DNA from: Euzebyaceae bacterium
GTDB lineage: Bacteria > Actinomycetota > Nitriliruptoria > Euzebyales > Egibacteraceae
NCBI GenBank assembly: GCA_013698135.1
Contig: JACCVM010000026.1
Coordinates: 1-47,233 of the forward strand
DNA: 47,233 nt
Direction of reading: 5' to 3'
Both the position numbers and the translations under genes were made by a program. Positions 31,966 to 40,878 of this stretch are shown here, piece by piece; positions within the stretch are counted from its first letter, which is position 1, and each line of letters starts with the position of its first letter. The notes beneath the pieces were generated by a model. The model was not told the DNA's origin, did no database searches, and saw nothing but the letters and a program-made list of their open reading frames with translations.

Positions 31966-34899
31966 TCACCAGCCGTCGTCGAACACCTGCCCCAGCGCGC
32001 CGGCGAGGACATCGATGTCGTCGCGGGTGACGCACAGGGGGGGCTTGAGCTTGAGAATGTTCGCGCCGGCACCGGTGGGCTGCACCACGACACCGAGCTC
32101 CAGCAGCCGTTGCGAGATTGCGGCGGCCTCGGCGGACGCCGGGCGGGGCGGGTCGCCGACACCGACCAGCTCGATCCCCCGGTACAGGCCGAGACCGTGC
32201 AGCGCTCCGGCGAGGGGATGGGCGTCGACCAGCGGGCCCAAGCGTTCGGTCAGGTAGTTCCCGACCTCGCGAGCATTTCGCTGCAGCTGCTCCTCCCGCA
32301 GCACGTCGAGGACGGCCAGACCGACCTCGCAGGAGACAGGGCCGCCGCCGACCGACGAGAACAGGTCGTTGGAGCGCCCGAAGGCGTCGGCGATCGCCTG
32401 GGTGGTGATCACCGCGGCGACGGGATGACCGTTGCCGGCCGACTTCGCGACCGTGACGATGTCGGGGACGACGCCCTGCTGCTCAAAGGCCCAGAAGTAG
32501 GCGCCGAGCCGGCCGTACCCCACCTGTACCTCGTCGGCGATGCACAGACCACCGGCGTCGCGCACCGCCCTGTAGAGCACTTGCAGATAGCCCGGCGGCA
32601 GGAGCAGGCCTCCTGAGTTGCCCAGCAGCGGCTCGCTGATGAAGGCAGCCGGAGCACGCCCCTCGATGGCCAGATCGTCAATGACCCGCCGCGAAGCGTC
32701 CAGGCGGGCGGCGAGCGTGGCGACGTCATCGCCGAACGCGGGCTTGGGCAGCGGATGGACGGCTGCACTGCTGTCGCGACCGTGCGCGGGCGCCGCCGTG
32801 TCCTTGATCGCGGCCGTCCAGCCGTGGTAGCTGGCGTCCAGGCAGAGCACATCGCGGCGCCCGGTGAACTCGCGCGCCAGACGCACCGCGAGGTCGTTGG
32901 CCTCGCTGCCGGAGTTGAGTAGGAAGACCGCCTGCAGCGGCGGGGGCACGAGGCCGGCGAGGCGTTCGGCGAACCGACCCATCGCGTCGTACAAGAAGCG
33001 CGTGTTGGTGTTGAGCAGTCGCAGCTGCCGGGCGGCCGCCTCCTCGATGCGCGGGTGGCTGTGGCCGACGATGGCGATGTTGTTGATCATGTCCAGGTAC
33101 CGGCGACCGTCGATGTCGTACAGCCACTGACGCCAGCCGCGCTCCATGCGTCGCGGCGTCGGGGGGTAGTACAGGCGCTGCGGGCTGGCAACGAAGCGGC
33201 TGCGGCGTGCCAGCACCGACTCGGTGGACTCCGAGGCCGCGGCGACGCCGAGACCCAGGAGGGGTCCTGGATCGGGGCACAAGGACAGCCACGCCCGCGA
33301 CAGTGACGCCGGCACCAGCCCCGGGAGCCGGTCGAGCGGCCCATCGGCGAGCTGCACGTGCACGTGAGCCGGCAGACGCTGGTCAGCCGCTGGCGGGGCG
33401 ACTCGCCCCAGCGGCTGACCGCGCCGCACGTCGTCACCGGCGGAGGCTGCCGGCACCATGCCGCCCAGCCGCAACCTGAGACCGTCGTCAATTGCCAGCA
33501 GGATCTCGGTTGCCTCGCATCGCAGCACGCGACCGTCGAGCGGGGCGAGCACCGGCGTCTGCTCGGGCAGGAACAGGTCTGCGCCGAGGTGCACCGTCGC
33601 CGGCTCATCCGGACCTGGCTCCTCGTCCACCACGAGTCGCGCCTCACCGTGGCGCCCTACGGCCAGCGCTTCGGCCGAGGCGGTTTCCGCACGAGCGATC
33701 GCCGCAGCGATCGCGACAGCGTCGCGCCAACCGCCTTGGCGCAGGTCGTCGGTCCGCACCGACAGGTCGACTGCGACTGTGCGACGTTGCCCCAACCCCT
33801 CGACAACGGGACCCGCGTCCTGCCAATGCCGGCGGCCCGGCGCCGGCATGGACAGACCGCAGGCTTCGCGGAACATCGCATGGGCCAGTGGCTCAGGGAT
33901 GGCGGCGATCGCCTCGAGTCCTCGCCAGCCTCGATCTACCGACGTGACGACGTAGCGGTTGTCCGGTTCCAGCGCGGCCTGGTGCTCACCGCTGACCGCC
34001 GACAGCGCTGCCCTGGCGGCCAGCAGCGCGGGCAGGGCAGCGATCTCGTCCTCGCGCAGCGGCAGCGCCGCGTGGAATCCAGCAACGACCTGCGCGGCAT
34101 CGTGCAAGGGGCGCGCGCCGGCGCGGGAGGCCATGGCGGCGGCCAGCACGGCGCACTCCGCAGCCAGCCATGAGCGCGCGATGTCGCCGAAGTCGATCAG
34201 GCCGCACGGGGTCGGCCGTCCCGCGCCATCACGGCCCGCGAGCACGTTCCAATCGGTCACGTCGCCGTGGATCGCTTGGCGACGAAGGCTCGCATCCAGC
34301 CGATCGAGCGTCTCGGCCGCCCGAGCCACGGTGTGCTCGGCCAGCCAGCGGCGCTGCTCGTCCGCAACCAACGGGGCGTATGCGCCCACGACATCGGCGG
34401 CGCGCCGTACGTCCCACTGCAGCATCCGGTCAAGGGCCGGGTGGTCGAACGACGCTAGGGCCGCAGCCACCCTTGCCGCCAGGCCGCCGGTGGCACGAAG
34501 GACGCCGGCGGCGAGGTACCCGGCCGCCATCAGTGTCGAGCCCTCCAGATACGTCAGCAGCCGCACCTGGTAGGAGCCACGTTCATGTTCGACCGTCACC
34601 ACATCGTTGCCGTCGACCGCCGGCAGCGCCGACGGCACGGGATCGCGCAGCCTGGCGGCGACGTGCTCCATGGCTCGGTTCTGTAGGTCTACCTCGAGTC
34701 GCGTGAACGCCGGGTTGGCGACCTTGAGCACGTAGCGGCCGCTGTTGGCATCGACCAGGAAGTTCCGGTCCTGGTGGCTGCCCAGCTCCGTCACCGTGCC
34801 GTCGACGCCGAAGCTCGCCCTGGCGATGGCAGCGGCCGCTGCCGCGTCCAGGCGCGGCACTCGCAGCTCCCGCCCGATGAACGAGCTGGATTGTCCCAC
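31966..34899 (-). CDS. Fusion: aminoglycoside-phosphotransferase-like kinase, M23-like domain, class III aminotransferase
   Basis: A 977-aa three-part protein. Residues about 30-340 are an APH/choline-kinase-like domain with AIHGDVTDWNVL (His211 region) and LIDFGDIARS. Residues about 440-530 resemble an M23 beta-barrel: HLGADLFLP (HxxxD), APLDGRVLR and AHVHVQL (HxH), so the metal site looks intact although there is no signal peptide. Residues about 545-977 are a class III PLP enzyme with NSGSEANDLAVRLARE, DEVQVGYGRLG and Lys819 in VAKSAGNGHP. Human homologues of the outer domains are hydroxylysine kinase and phosphohydroxylysine or phosphoethanolamine phospho-lyase, which suggests kinase-then-elimination on an amino alcohol. 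The GTG start has no obvious Shine-Dalgarno. Confidence 0.88.
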   Translation of the reverse strand: MGQSSSFIGRELRVPRLDAAAAAAIARASFGVDGTVTELGSHQDRNFLVDANSGRYVLKVANPAFTRLEVDLQNRAMEHVAARLRDPVPSALPAVDGNDVVTVEHERGSYQVRLLTYLEGSTLMAAGYLAAGVLRATGGLAARVAAALASFDHPALDRMLQWDVRRAADVVGAYAPLVADEQRRWLAEHTVARAAETLDRLDASLRRQAIHGDVTDWNVLAGRDGAGRPTPCGLIDFGDIARSWLAAECAVLAAAMASRAGARPLHDAAQVVAGFHAALPLREDEIAALPALLAARAALSAVSGEHQAALEPDNRYVVTSVDRGWRGLEAIAAIPEPLAHAMFREACGLSMPAPGRRHWQDAGPVVEGLGQRRTVAVDLSVRTDDLRQGGWRDAVAIAAAIARAETASAEALAVGRHGEARLVVDEEPGPDEPATVHLGADLFLPEQTPVLAPLDGRVLRCEATEILLAIDDGLRLRLGGMVPAASAGDDVRRGQPLGRVAPPAADQRLPAHVHVQLADGPLDRLPGLVPASLSRAWLSLCPDPGPLLGLGVAAASESTESVLARRSRFVASPQRLYYPPTPRRMERGWRQWLYDIDGRRYLDMINNIAIVGHSHPRIEEAAARQLRLLNTNTRFLYDAMGRFAERLAGLVPPPLQAVFLLNSGSEANDLAVRLAREFTGRRDVLCLDASYHGWTAAIKDTAAPAHGRDSSAAVHPLPKPAFGDDVATLAARLDASRRVIDDLAIEGRAPAAFISEPLLGNSGGLLLPPGYLQVLYRAVRDAGGLCIADEVQVGYGRLGAYFWAFEQQGVVPDIVTVAKSAGNGHPVAAVITTQAIADAFGRSNDLFSSVGGGPVSCEVGLAVLDVLREEQLQRNAREVGNYLTERLGPLVDAHPLAGALHGLGLYRGIELVGVGDPPRPASAEAAAISQRLLELGVVVQPTGAGANILKLKPPLCVTRDDIDVLAGALGQVFDDGW

Positions 34900-34942
34900 G
34901 ACGCCCGTGCCGGGTGTTCGACCTACAGGAGGAGAACGGCTG

Positions 34943-35134
34943 CTAGTAGGCCGGTTCTTTGGGCGCCAGGATCCACAGGATGACGTACACCAGTTCGCCG
35001 GCGCCGAATACCCCGAACAGGAGGAACGCCAAGCGCACAGTGGTGACGTCCCACCCCAGCCAGTTGGCGACGCCGGCGCACACCCCGGCGATCATCTTGC
35101 CGCGACGCGGTCGGACGAGTTTGCGGCTTGCCAT
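34943..35134 (-). CDS. PspC domain protein
   Basis: A 63-aa small membrane protein: LVRPRRGKMIAGVCAGVANW at the N terminus is the PspC signature, followed by LGWDVTTVRLAFLLFGVFGA and a second hydrophobic stretch ending ILAPKEP. ATG 35134 has a GGGAAG-type ribosome-binding region. PspC proteins sense or respond to membrane stress, but no other psp gene is adjacent. The frame extends upstream through msrB and that part is a shadow. Confidence 0.87.
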   Translation of the reverse strand: MASRKLVRPRRGKMIAGVCAGVANWLGWDVTTVRLAFLLFGVFGAGELVYVILWILAPKEPAY

Positions 35135-35157
35135 CGTCGCTTCCCTTTCTTGCGGGT

Positions 35158-35556
35158 TCAGACCTCGGGATCCAGCTCCAGCGCCAAGGAGTTGATGCAG
35201 TAGCGCTGCCCGTTCTCGCCGGGACCGTCGTCGAAGACGTGGCCGAGGTGACCGCCGCAGCGGCGGCAGACGACCTCGGTGCGCGTCATGCCGTGGCTGC
35301 GGTCGCTGTGCAGCTCGACGGCTTCGGCGACCGAGGGCTCGGTGAAGCTCGGCCACCCGGTGCCGGAGTTGAACTTGGTCTGTGAGCTGAACAGCTCGGC
35401 TCCGCAGGCGGCGCAGCGGTAGGTGCCGTCGTCCTTGGCGTGCACGTACTTGCCGGTGAAGGGCGGCTCGGTGCCCTTGCGGCGCAGCACGTCGTACTGC
35501 TCCGGCGTGAGCTCGGCCTGCCACTCCTGCTCGGTCTTGGTTACCTCAGCGCTCAT
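35158..35556 (-). CDS. msrB: Peptide-methionine (R)-S-oxide reductase
   Basis: A 132-aa MsrB. It reduces methionine R-sulfoxide in proteins with thioredoxin. The structural zinc site is CAAC and CRRC, the core contains FNSGTGWPSF and GHLGHVFDDGP, and the catalytic Cys is in RYCINSLAL. ATG 35556 has GGAGG about 7 nt upstream and is preferred over a start 8 codons earlier. It precedes pspC by 23 bp on the same strand; both may be stress-related. Confidence 0.95.
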   Translation of the reverse strand: MSAEVTKTEQEWQAELTPEQYDVLRRKGTEPPFTGKYVHAKDDGTYRCAACGAELFSSQTKFNSGTGWPSFTEPSVAEAVELHSDRSHGMTRTEVVCRRCGGHLGHVFDDGPGENGQRYCINSLALELDPEV

Positions 35557-35678
35557 CTGCCTGCCTCCGCTGGTCGACACGTGCTTCCCCCACGCTAGCG
35601 CCCGCTTGCACCCGAGGGCACCGCGGCCACCCCCGGTCCAGGTGGCGCCTGGTCCGAGGGTGGGCCCATCAGCGACGC

Positions 35679-36992
35679 TCAGCTCGCCGCGATGCCCAGT
35701 GGTGCAGCGGTGCCGCTGCCGGGATGGGCCTGCACGACCTGCAGGAGCATCAGGCGGCCGTCCCCGGCGATCCGGAAGGCGCTGATCGTGCCGTCGAAGC
35801 TGTTCAGCTGGTACAGGTACCTGCTGTAGCGGCTCAAGGCGAGGTCGCTGGCGCCGGTGTGGACCTCGCCCTCGGCTGGGTCGGCGGCCTTGGCCTGCAG
35901 TAGCCGTAGCGAGCCGTTGTCGCCGACGCGGTAGCTGGAGATCCGCCCCTCGCCGAAGAAGCTCGTGGTGTAGCCGTACTTACCGTCGTCGGTGACCACG
36001 AACCAGCAGGTGTCCGTGCCGCCGTTGTGCACCGAGCGGCTGGTCGCCCGCAGGCGGCCTCGGTCGCTGACGGTGTAGCCGGCGGCCGCGCCCCTGCCTG
36101 GGCCGAGGATGCCGTCGAACTGCTCGGTGGTGAGCAGGGCGCCTCGCTTGTTGAACGTGAACCCGAACGGGCCTTGCCCCGTCGCGTCGAAGATGCGCTG
36201 GCGACCGAGGGTTCCGTTGTCCTTGACCACGAAGGTGTTGATGACGCCCTCGTCTTCGCTGGCCTGTCCGGCGGTACGCGCGAACCGCTCCGTCACCACG
36301 AGCACGTCGCCGCTGGGGTCAAACGACACCTGCGCGCAGCCAGAATCGCGCTGGCCGGACAGGTGCCGTGTGGACCCGGGAATCGGCGTGAGCTGCCCAC
36401 CCGCGGTCACCCGGAAACCGGTGACGCTCGGTCGCGCCCCCTGCGTGCAGTTGAGTGGCGTCAAACCGTCCACGGTCTCACCACTGTTCAGCACGTAGAC
36501 GACGCCCCGGTTGACGGTGACGCTGACCGGCTTGGCGCCACCCGAGTTCTGCACCTCCACCAGCGCCAGCTTGCGGCGGTGGACCCGGAACACCGAGAGG
36601 TTGTCGCTGCCGGCGTTGGTGGCGAACAGCAGCCGCCCGTAGTTGAGCAGGTTGTTGGGCGCGGCCTCACCTCGGGCGGAGCCCAGCACCAGGCCGTTGG
36701 CCGAGTCCTCGAAGCCACCGGAGCCGGTGCCCTTCGTGGAGAAGCTCCCGGCGGGGGCCAGCGTGCCGTCCGAGCTGCGGCTGAACGCCACCACCCGGTT
36801 GCCGGCGGGGTCGTTGGACAGGCCGTAGACGGCGCCGCGGCGAAGGTCGACGTCGCTGCTCGTCCGGGGCCGCTGCCCACCAGCCTGCGCCGATCCGCCG
36901 CCGACGGCGAACAGGTACAAGCTGCCGGCCAGCAGGAGTGCCAACGCCAGTGCAATTCTTCGTGCCGGTGGTGCTAACGCAATGGTGCGCAT
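35679..36992 (-). CDS. Secreted beta-propeller protein (lactonase-like)
   Basis: A 437-aa exported protein with a signal sequence (RRIALALALLLAGSLYLFAV ... SAQA, cleavage about residue 36) and repeated blade-like motifs of the form VYxLSNDPAGNRVVAFSRSSDG, FATNAGSDNLSVFRV and LYQLNSFDGTISAFRIAGDG, as in seven-bladed 6-phosphogluconolactonase-like/YncE-type propellers. Enzymatic activity is not demonstrable; relatives are often annotated simply as lactonase family or surface propellers. The start ATG has an excellent AGGAGG 6 nt upstream. The 200 bp upstream is the most AT-rich stretch of the window and should hold its promoter. Confidence 0.83.
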   Translation of the reverse strand: MRTIALAPPARRIALALALLLAGSLYLFAVGGGSAQAGGQRPRTSSDVDLRRGAVYGLSNDPAGNRVVAFSRSSDGTLAPAGSFSTKGTGSGGFEDSANGLVLGSARGEAAPNNLLNYGRLLFATNAGSDNLSVFRVHRRKLALVEVQNSGGAKPVSVTVNRGVVYVLNSGETVDGLTPLNCTQGARPSVTGFRVTAGGQLTPIPGSTRHLSGQRDSGCAQVSFDPSGDVLVVTERFARTAGQASEDEGVINTFVVKDNGTLGRQRIFDATGQGPFGFTFNKRGALLTTEQFDGILGPGRGAAAGYTVSDRGRLRATSRSVHNGGTDTCWFVVTDDGKYGYTTSFFGEGRISSYRVGDNGSLRLLQAKAADPAEGEVHTGASDLALSRYSRYLYQLNSFDGTISAFRIAGDGRLMLLQVVQAHPGSGTAAPLGIAAS

Positions 36993-37104
36993 TCGATGCC
37001 TCCTGAAACGATCCGATAAGGACAACGATCACCTTGTCAGGAGGACGCTCAGGAGTCGAGCAAACGATGAAGTTGTTTCGCACACCGCAATATTCCAGCT
37101 AGAT

Positions 37105-37114
37105 GTAATATTAC
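37105..37114. promoter_or_regulatory. AT-rich perfect palindrome upstream of the beta-propeller gene
   Basis: GTAATATTAC is a perfect 10-bp palindrome in an AT-rich island (about 37050-37140) about 113 bp upstream of the propeller start and 82 bp from the end of tRNA-Cys. In a GC-rich genome this stands out as a possible operator or promoter element. No regulator can be named. Confidence 0.25.
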
Positions 37115-37195
37115 GATTTGGTGCTAAGCCTATCGGCGAAGTCAGCGCGATGCCGCAAAATGCCGCAAGCGACAGACCTTGGTGATGTGCATGCG

Positions 37196-37267
37196 AGGCC
37201 GGGGCGGGAATCGAACCCGCTCGTAAGGGATTTGCAGTCCCCTGCCTTCCCACTTGGCTACCCGGCC
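37196..37267 (-). tRNA. tRNA-Cys (GCA)
   Basis: On the minus strand a full cloverleaf folds: acceptor GGCCGGG/CCCGGCC (7 bp), D-arm GCC-AAGTGGGAA-GGC, anticodon stem-loop GGGGA-CTGCAAA-TCCCT with anticodon GCA, and T-arm GCGGG-TTCGATT-CCCGC. The discriminator base is U73, the cysteine identity element. CCA is not encoded. Length 72 nt. Confidence 0.96.
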
Positions 37268-37274
37268 GCCCGAA

Positions 37275-37326
37275 GCCGCCCTGCGGCGACCACACCTTGA
37301 TGGGCCGCCCTGCGGCGACCACACCT
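37275..37326. repeat. Duplicated 23-bp hairpin unit upstream of tRNA-Cys
   Basis: GCCGCCCTGCGGCGACCACACCT occurs perfectly at 37275-37297 and 37304-37326 (period 29 bp, 6-bp spacer TGATGG). Each unit begins with a small hairpin GCCGC-CCT-GCGGC. The pair lies 7 bp beyond the 5' end of tRNA-Cys, between it and the small membrane protein gene, so it may be a double terminator for the icd transcript or a regulatory duplication. Confidence 0.7.
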
Positions 37327-37390
37327 GGCGGAACGCGCGGCAGTGTCGCACACGCCCTTGGCCAGCGACAACGCGCCGGCGGCGGCGCGA

Positions 37391-37635
37391 TCAGCCCTTG
37401 CTGGCAGGGTCGCGCGACGCCTTGGCCGCCCGGCGCAGCACTTCACCCAGGAGCGTAGCCCACGCCACGACCCCCAGCACGGCCGCGCAGCCAGGCAGCT
37501 TGCGCGCCTTGGTGGGATCGAGCTTGCGGAAGCGGCCCCGCCGGGTGATGTATGGCGCGATCCGGTCGTCGGGGCTCAGCCGCGGCGCCCTGCGCGGTAC
37601 CGGCTGCCGCGGCGAGGACCCAGACCCTGGCTGCG

Positions 37636-37639
<4 letters not shown>
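37391..37639 (-). CDS. Small membrane protein coupled to icd (hypothetical)
   Basis: An 82-aa protein whose GTG start overlaps the icd stop by 4 nt (GTGA). The first 50 residues are basic and Pro/Arg-rich (RRAPRLSPDD, RRGRFRKLDPTKARK), followed by one hydrophobic segment GCAAVLGVVAWATLLGEVL and a basic tail. It is not recognised as a known family. The overlap and the single plausible helix with positive-inside residues support a real gene, though its function and its relation to isocitrate dehydrogenase are unknown. Confidence 0.55.
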
Positions 37640-38838
<1,199 letters not shown>

Positions 38839-39023
38839 GGCATTCTCCTGTGGATGGGGTTGGCCGAGGATAACGCCCATCGGGCTATCCGAGCCCAGCG
38901 GTGGCAGCCGCACACGCGGGAGGGTCGGGCGAGGGCCATGAATGGTCAAGAATGACGATGGTGTGACCGAGGCCAGGCCCGACCCTTGGGAAAGGACATC
39001 GATGTCCCGTCTCGGAGGCTGCC

Positions 39024-39360
39024 TTGAGAACTCGCCGTGCTGCTGCGCCGCGGCCCGTCCCCGGTACGCACGTGCCGCTGTGCGGCCACGGTGGCGACCC
39101 GGTCCGCGCCTTCCCGTCGGTCACCAAGGGCGACGCAACTCCCGCGAACGCGCTGGACGCGGACGCCGACACGGCCTCTGCGGGCTGCCTGGACGGCGGC
39201 ACCAGCGGGAGGCGCATCGAGGTGCCGCCGTACCAAAGGACCGAGCGAATCGCTACAGCACCATGCTGGCCACCATGCGCAACGTCCTGGTGGAGCTGAC
39301 GCCAACCTGAGCAGCGCCGGCGCCGGAGTAGTCCGCCATGTCGAAACAGAGACGCCCAGG
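39024..39360 (+). pseudogene. Decayed secreted-protein gene fragment
   Basis: This part of the 38.84-39.36 kb stretch has no intact gene but shows protein-like fragments in three frames in collinear order: TKGDATPANALDADADTASA and GGTSGRRIEV (frame from 39024), then DRANRYSTMLATMRNVLVE (second frame), then LSSAGAGVVRHVETE (third frame). Together they resemble a segment common in secreted actinobacterial proteins where a GKRIEVLY-like strand is followed by an NRY-containing helix and a GGVRHV strand. At least two frameshifts separate them. This is judged by eye and is tentative. The 185 bp between the icd start and 39024 hold nothing recognisable. Confidence 0.4.
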
Positions 39361-39416
39361 ATGACATCGTCACCACCAAGCCCGCACGATGGCATCGTCA
39401 CCACCGAGCCCGCAGA
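39361..39416 (+). repeat. 28-bp tandem duplication
   Basis: 39361-39388 and 39389-39416 agree at 24 of 28 positions (core CATCGTCACCACC-R-AGCCCGCA). Because 28 is not a multiple of three, the copies are read in different frames: SPPSPHD from the first and GIVTTEPAD from the second. Confidence 0.75.
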
Positions 39417-39615
39417 TATCGGCTCGCAGTACGCCGGCTATCTCTACGGCGACGACACCGCCAACCTGATCGACGGCAAGGCTGGTAACGACGAGCTGTC
39501 CGGTGGCGACGGCGACGATCGGGTGTACGGCAGCGGTGGCAACGACCGGCTGTTCCTCGGTCAGGGCATGGACAACGCCATCGGCGGGTGCGAGACCAAG
39601 GTCGCGGCGCCTTAG
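39361..39615 (+). CDS. Short protein with RTX-like calcium-binding repeat (possibly a gene fragment)
   Basis: Eighty-four residues from ATG 39361, including LIDGKAGNDELSGGDGDDRV and YGSGGNDRLFLGQGMDN, which match the GGxGxDxLxGG nonapeptide of RTX/hemolysin-type repeats that bind Ca2+. There is no good Shine-Dalgarno (AGG directly abuts the ATG), no signal peptide and only about two to three repeats. The first 56 bases are a 28-bp tandem duplication that changes frame between copies. It may be the 3' end of the decayed gene just upstream rather than an independent gene. Confidence 0.45.
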   Translation: MTSSPPSPHDGIVTTEPADIGSQYAGYLYGDDTANLIDGKAGNDELSGGDGDDRVYGSGGNDRLFLGQGMDNAIGGCETKVAAP

Positions 39616-39644
39616 CCGTCCACCCTCGCCCGTGCCGGCCGTTG

Positions 39645-39773
39645 TTATTGACCGCGCATGCCGCGGAACAGATCTCGGAACATGGTGCCGATCTCGAAGG
39701 CCGTCACGTCGAAGAAGCTAAGCACCACCAGGATCAAGACCGCCCAGAGAATTGCCTTCATGAAGTCGGACAT
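39645..39773 (-). CDS. Small single-helix membrane protein (42 aa, hypothetical)
   Basis: An ORF of 42 codons: MSDFMKAILWAVLILVVLSF opens with one strong transmembrane helix, followed by DVTAFEIGTMFRDLFRGMRG. A GAGGT ribosome-binding sequence is about 9 nt upstream of the ATG. The charge pattern and helix suggest a genuine small inner-membrane protein; the family is not recognised. It lies 57 bp downstream of the PH-domain gene on the same strand and may be its operon partner. Confidence 0.6.
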   Translation of the reverse strand: MSDFMKAILWAVLILVVLSFFDVTAFEIGTMFRDLFRGMRGQ

Positions 39774-39829
39774 CCTTTACCACCTCGCTGTTCTTGGTCG
39801 GGTGAGACTAGCCCAAACTGTCCCAAAGG

Positions 39830-40567
39830 TCACTCATCTAAGCGCGCCTCCATCGGATCGGGGATGCGGCCGAGCGCCCAATCCCGCTCGCGCAACGCCC
39901 AGGCGGAGACCTCCGACGGGTCACGCACTGGCCCGAAGTCGTGCAGCAGCTGGTCTTCGGTGGACACCGAGTCCACGCTGACCGCCCCGCGGTTGAGGAA
40001 CGGACCAACGAACGGCGCGGCCCGCACCGAGTCCAACGGCACCGGGGTCGTCCGCTTCAACAGGAACAGGCCTCGGGTGCGAAGGATGCGCTGGTGGTTG
40101 GTGGTCACCAGCATGTCGACGCGCCAACCGATCACCGCCAGCACGCTCCACGCGGCGACGTAGGTGACCACCGCCACGGCCAGCGCCTCGACACCGGCCA
40201 CCTGCCACAGCACCCAAGCGCTGATGAGCTCGGCGCCGGTGACCGCACCACCGGCCCAGCGGTCCGGCACCCGGCGGGACACCACGAAGCCGTGCGCGAC
40301 CGCCAGCACGGGCACGGACGCAGCGAGCGGCAGGTTGATGATGACCAGGAACGACACGGCGACACCAAGCAGGGGAAGCACCAGGTACAGCCAGTCGAGG
40401 TGGACGACGACGCGATGCCGCTCACCCCTGTGCCAAGACAGGACCGCGCGCAGCCGCCGTTCCTCGATGCGATCGAGGGCGGAACCGCCGACCCGGATCA
40501 CCTGGGTCCTACCGTCCTCGGCCATCCCGAACCAGCGGCTCCCGCGCCACCTGGGTGGGCCGGTCAT
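39830..40567 (-). CDS. Bacterial PH-domain membrane protein (DUF304-like)
   Basis: A 245-aa protein with two pairs of hydrophobic helices (YLVLPLLGVAVSFLVIINL and VAVVTYVAAWSVLAVIGW) followed by a bPH_2 domain: MLVTTNHQRILRTRGLFLLK, RTTPVPLDSV and NRGAVSVDSV are typical. Function is unknown; related YdbS/YdbT-type proteins are membrane-associated. ATG 40567, with GGGAG 6 nt upstream, is chosen; a longer in-frame version would run through the tRNA gene at 40687-40760. Confidence 0.78.
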   Translation of the reverse strand: MTGPPRWRGSRWFGMAEDGRTQVIRVGGSALDRIEERRLRAVLSWHRGERHRVVVHLDWLYLVLPLLGVAVSFLVIINLPLAASVPVLAVAHGFVVSRRVPDRWAGGAVTGAELISAWVLWQVAGVEALAVAVVTYVAAWSVLAVIGWRVDMLVTTNHQRILRTRGLFLLKRTTPVPLDSVRAAPFVGPFLNRGAVSVDSVSTEDQLLHDFGPVRDPSEVSAWALRERDWALGRIPDPMEARLDE

Positions 40568-40686
40568 CACGAGCTCCCATCGGGCAAACGGTGCAGCGGG
40601 CACCACGAAAGTAGCGGTCCGAACCCCTCGGGCCCGGGAACCTGGCCGCTCCACCGGCGCGGAGGCGTTAAGGGCTCCAGGTGTCG

Positions 40687-40760
<74 letters not shown>

Positions 40761-40878
40761 GGGCAGCGCTGAGGCTACAACCGCCGCCGGCGTGCGCCTG
40801 GGACAAGCACCGCCCGGGCTGGGCCCAGATGTCCCACCCTCGTGAGAGGGTCGCTGCATGGGCTAGCGGCGAAAGCTG

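Noticed and set aside
37106..37114. TAATATTAC, identical to the geminivirus-type rolling-circle nick nonanucleotide
   Set aside because: It is simply part of the 10-bp palindrome GTAATATTAC; there is no stem-loop context, no Rep gene and no sign of a replicon nearby.
37275..37326. CRISPR-like repeat pair
   Set aside because: Only two units with a 6-bp spacer and no cas genes; not a CRISPR array. No CRISPR array was seen anywhere in the window.
39658..39981. 107-aa plus-strand ORF over the 42-aa membrane peptide and PH-domain gene end
   Set aside because: It is antisense to two better-supported minus-strand genes and has no recognisable features.
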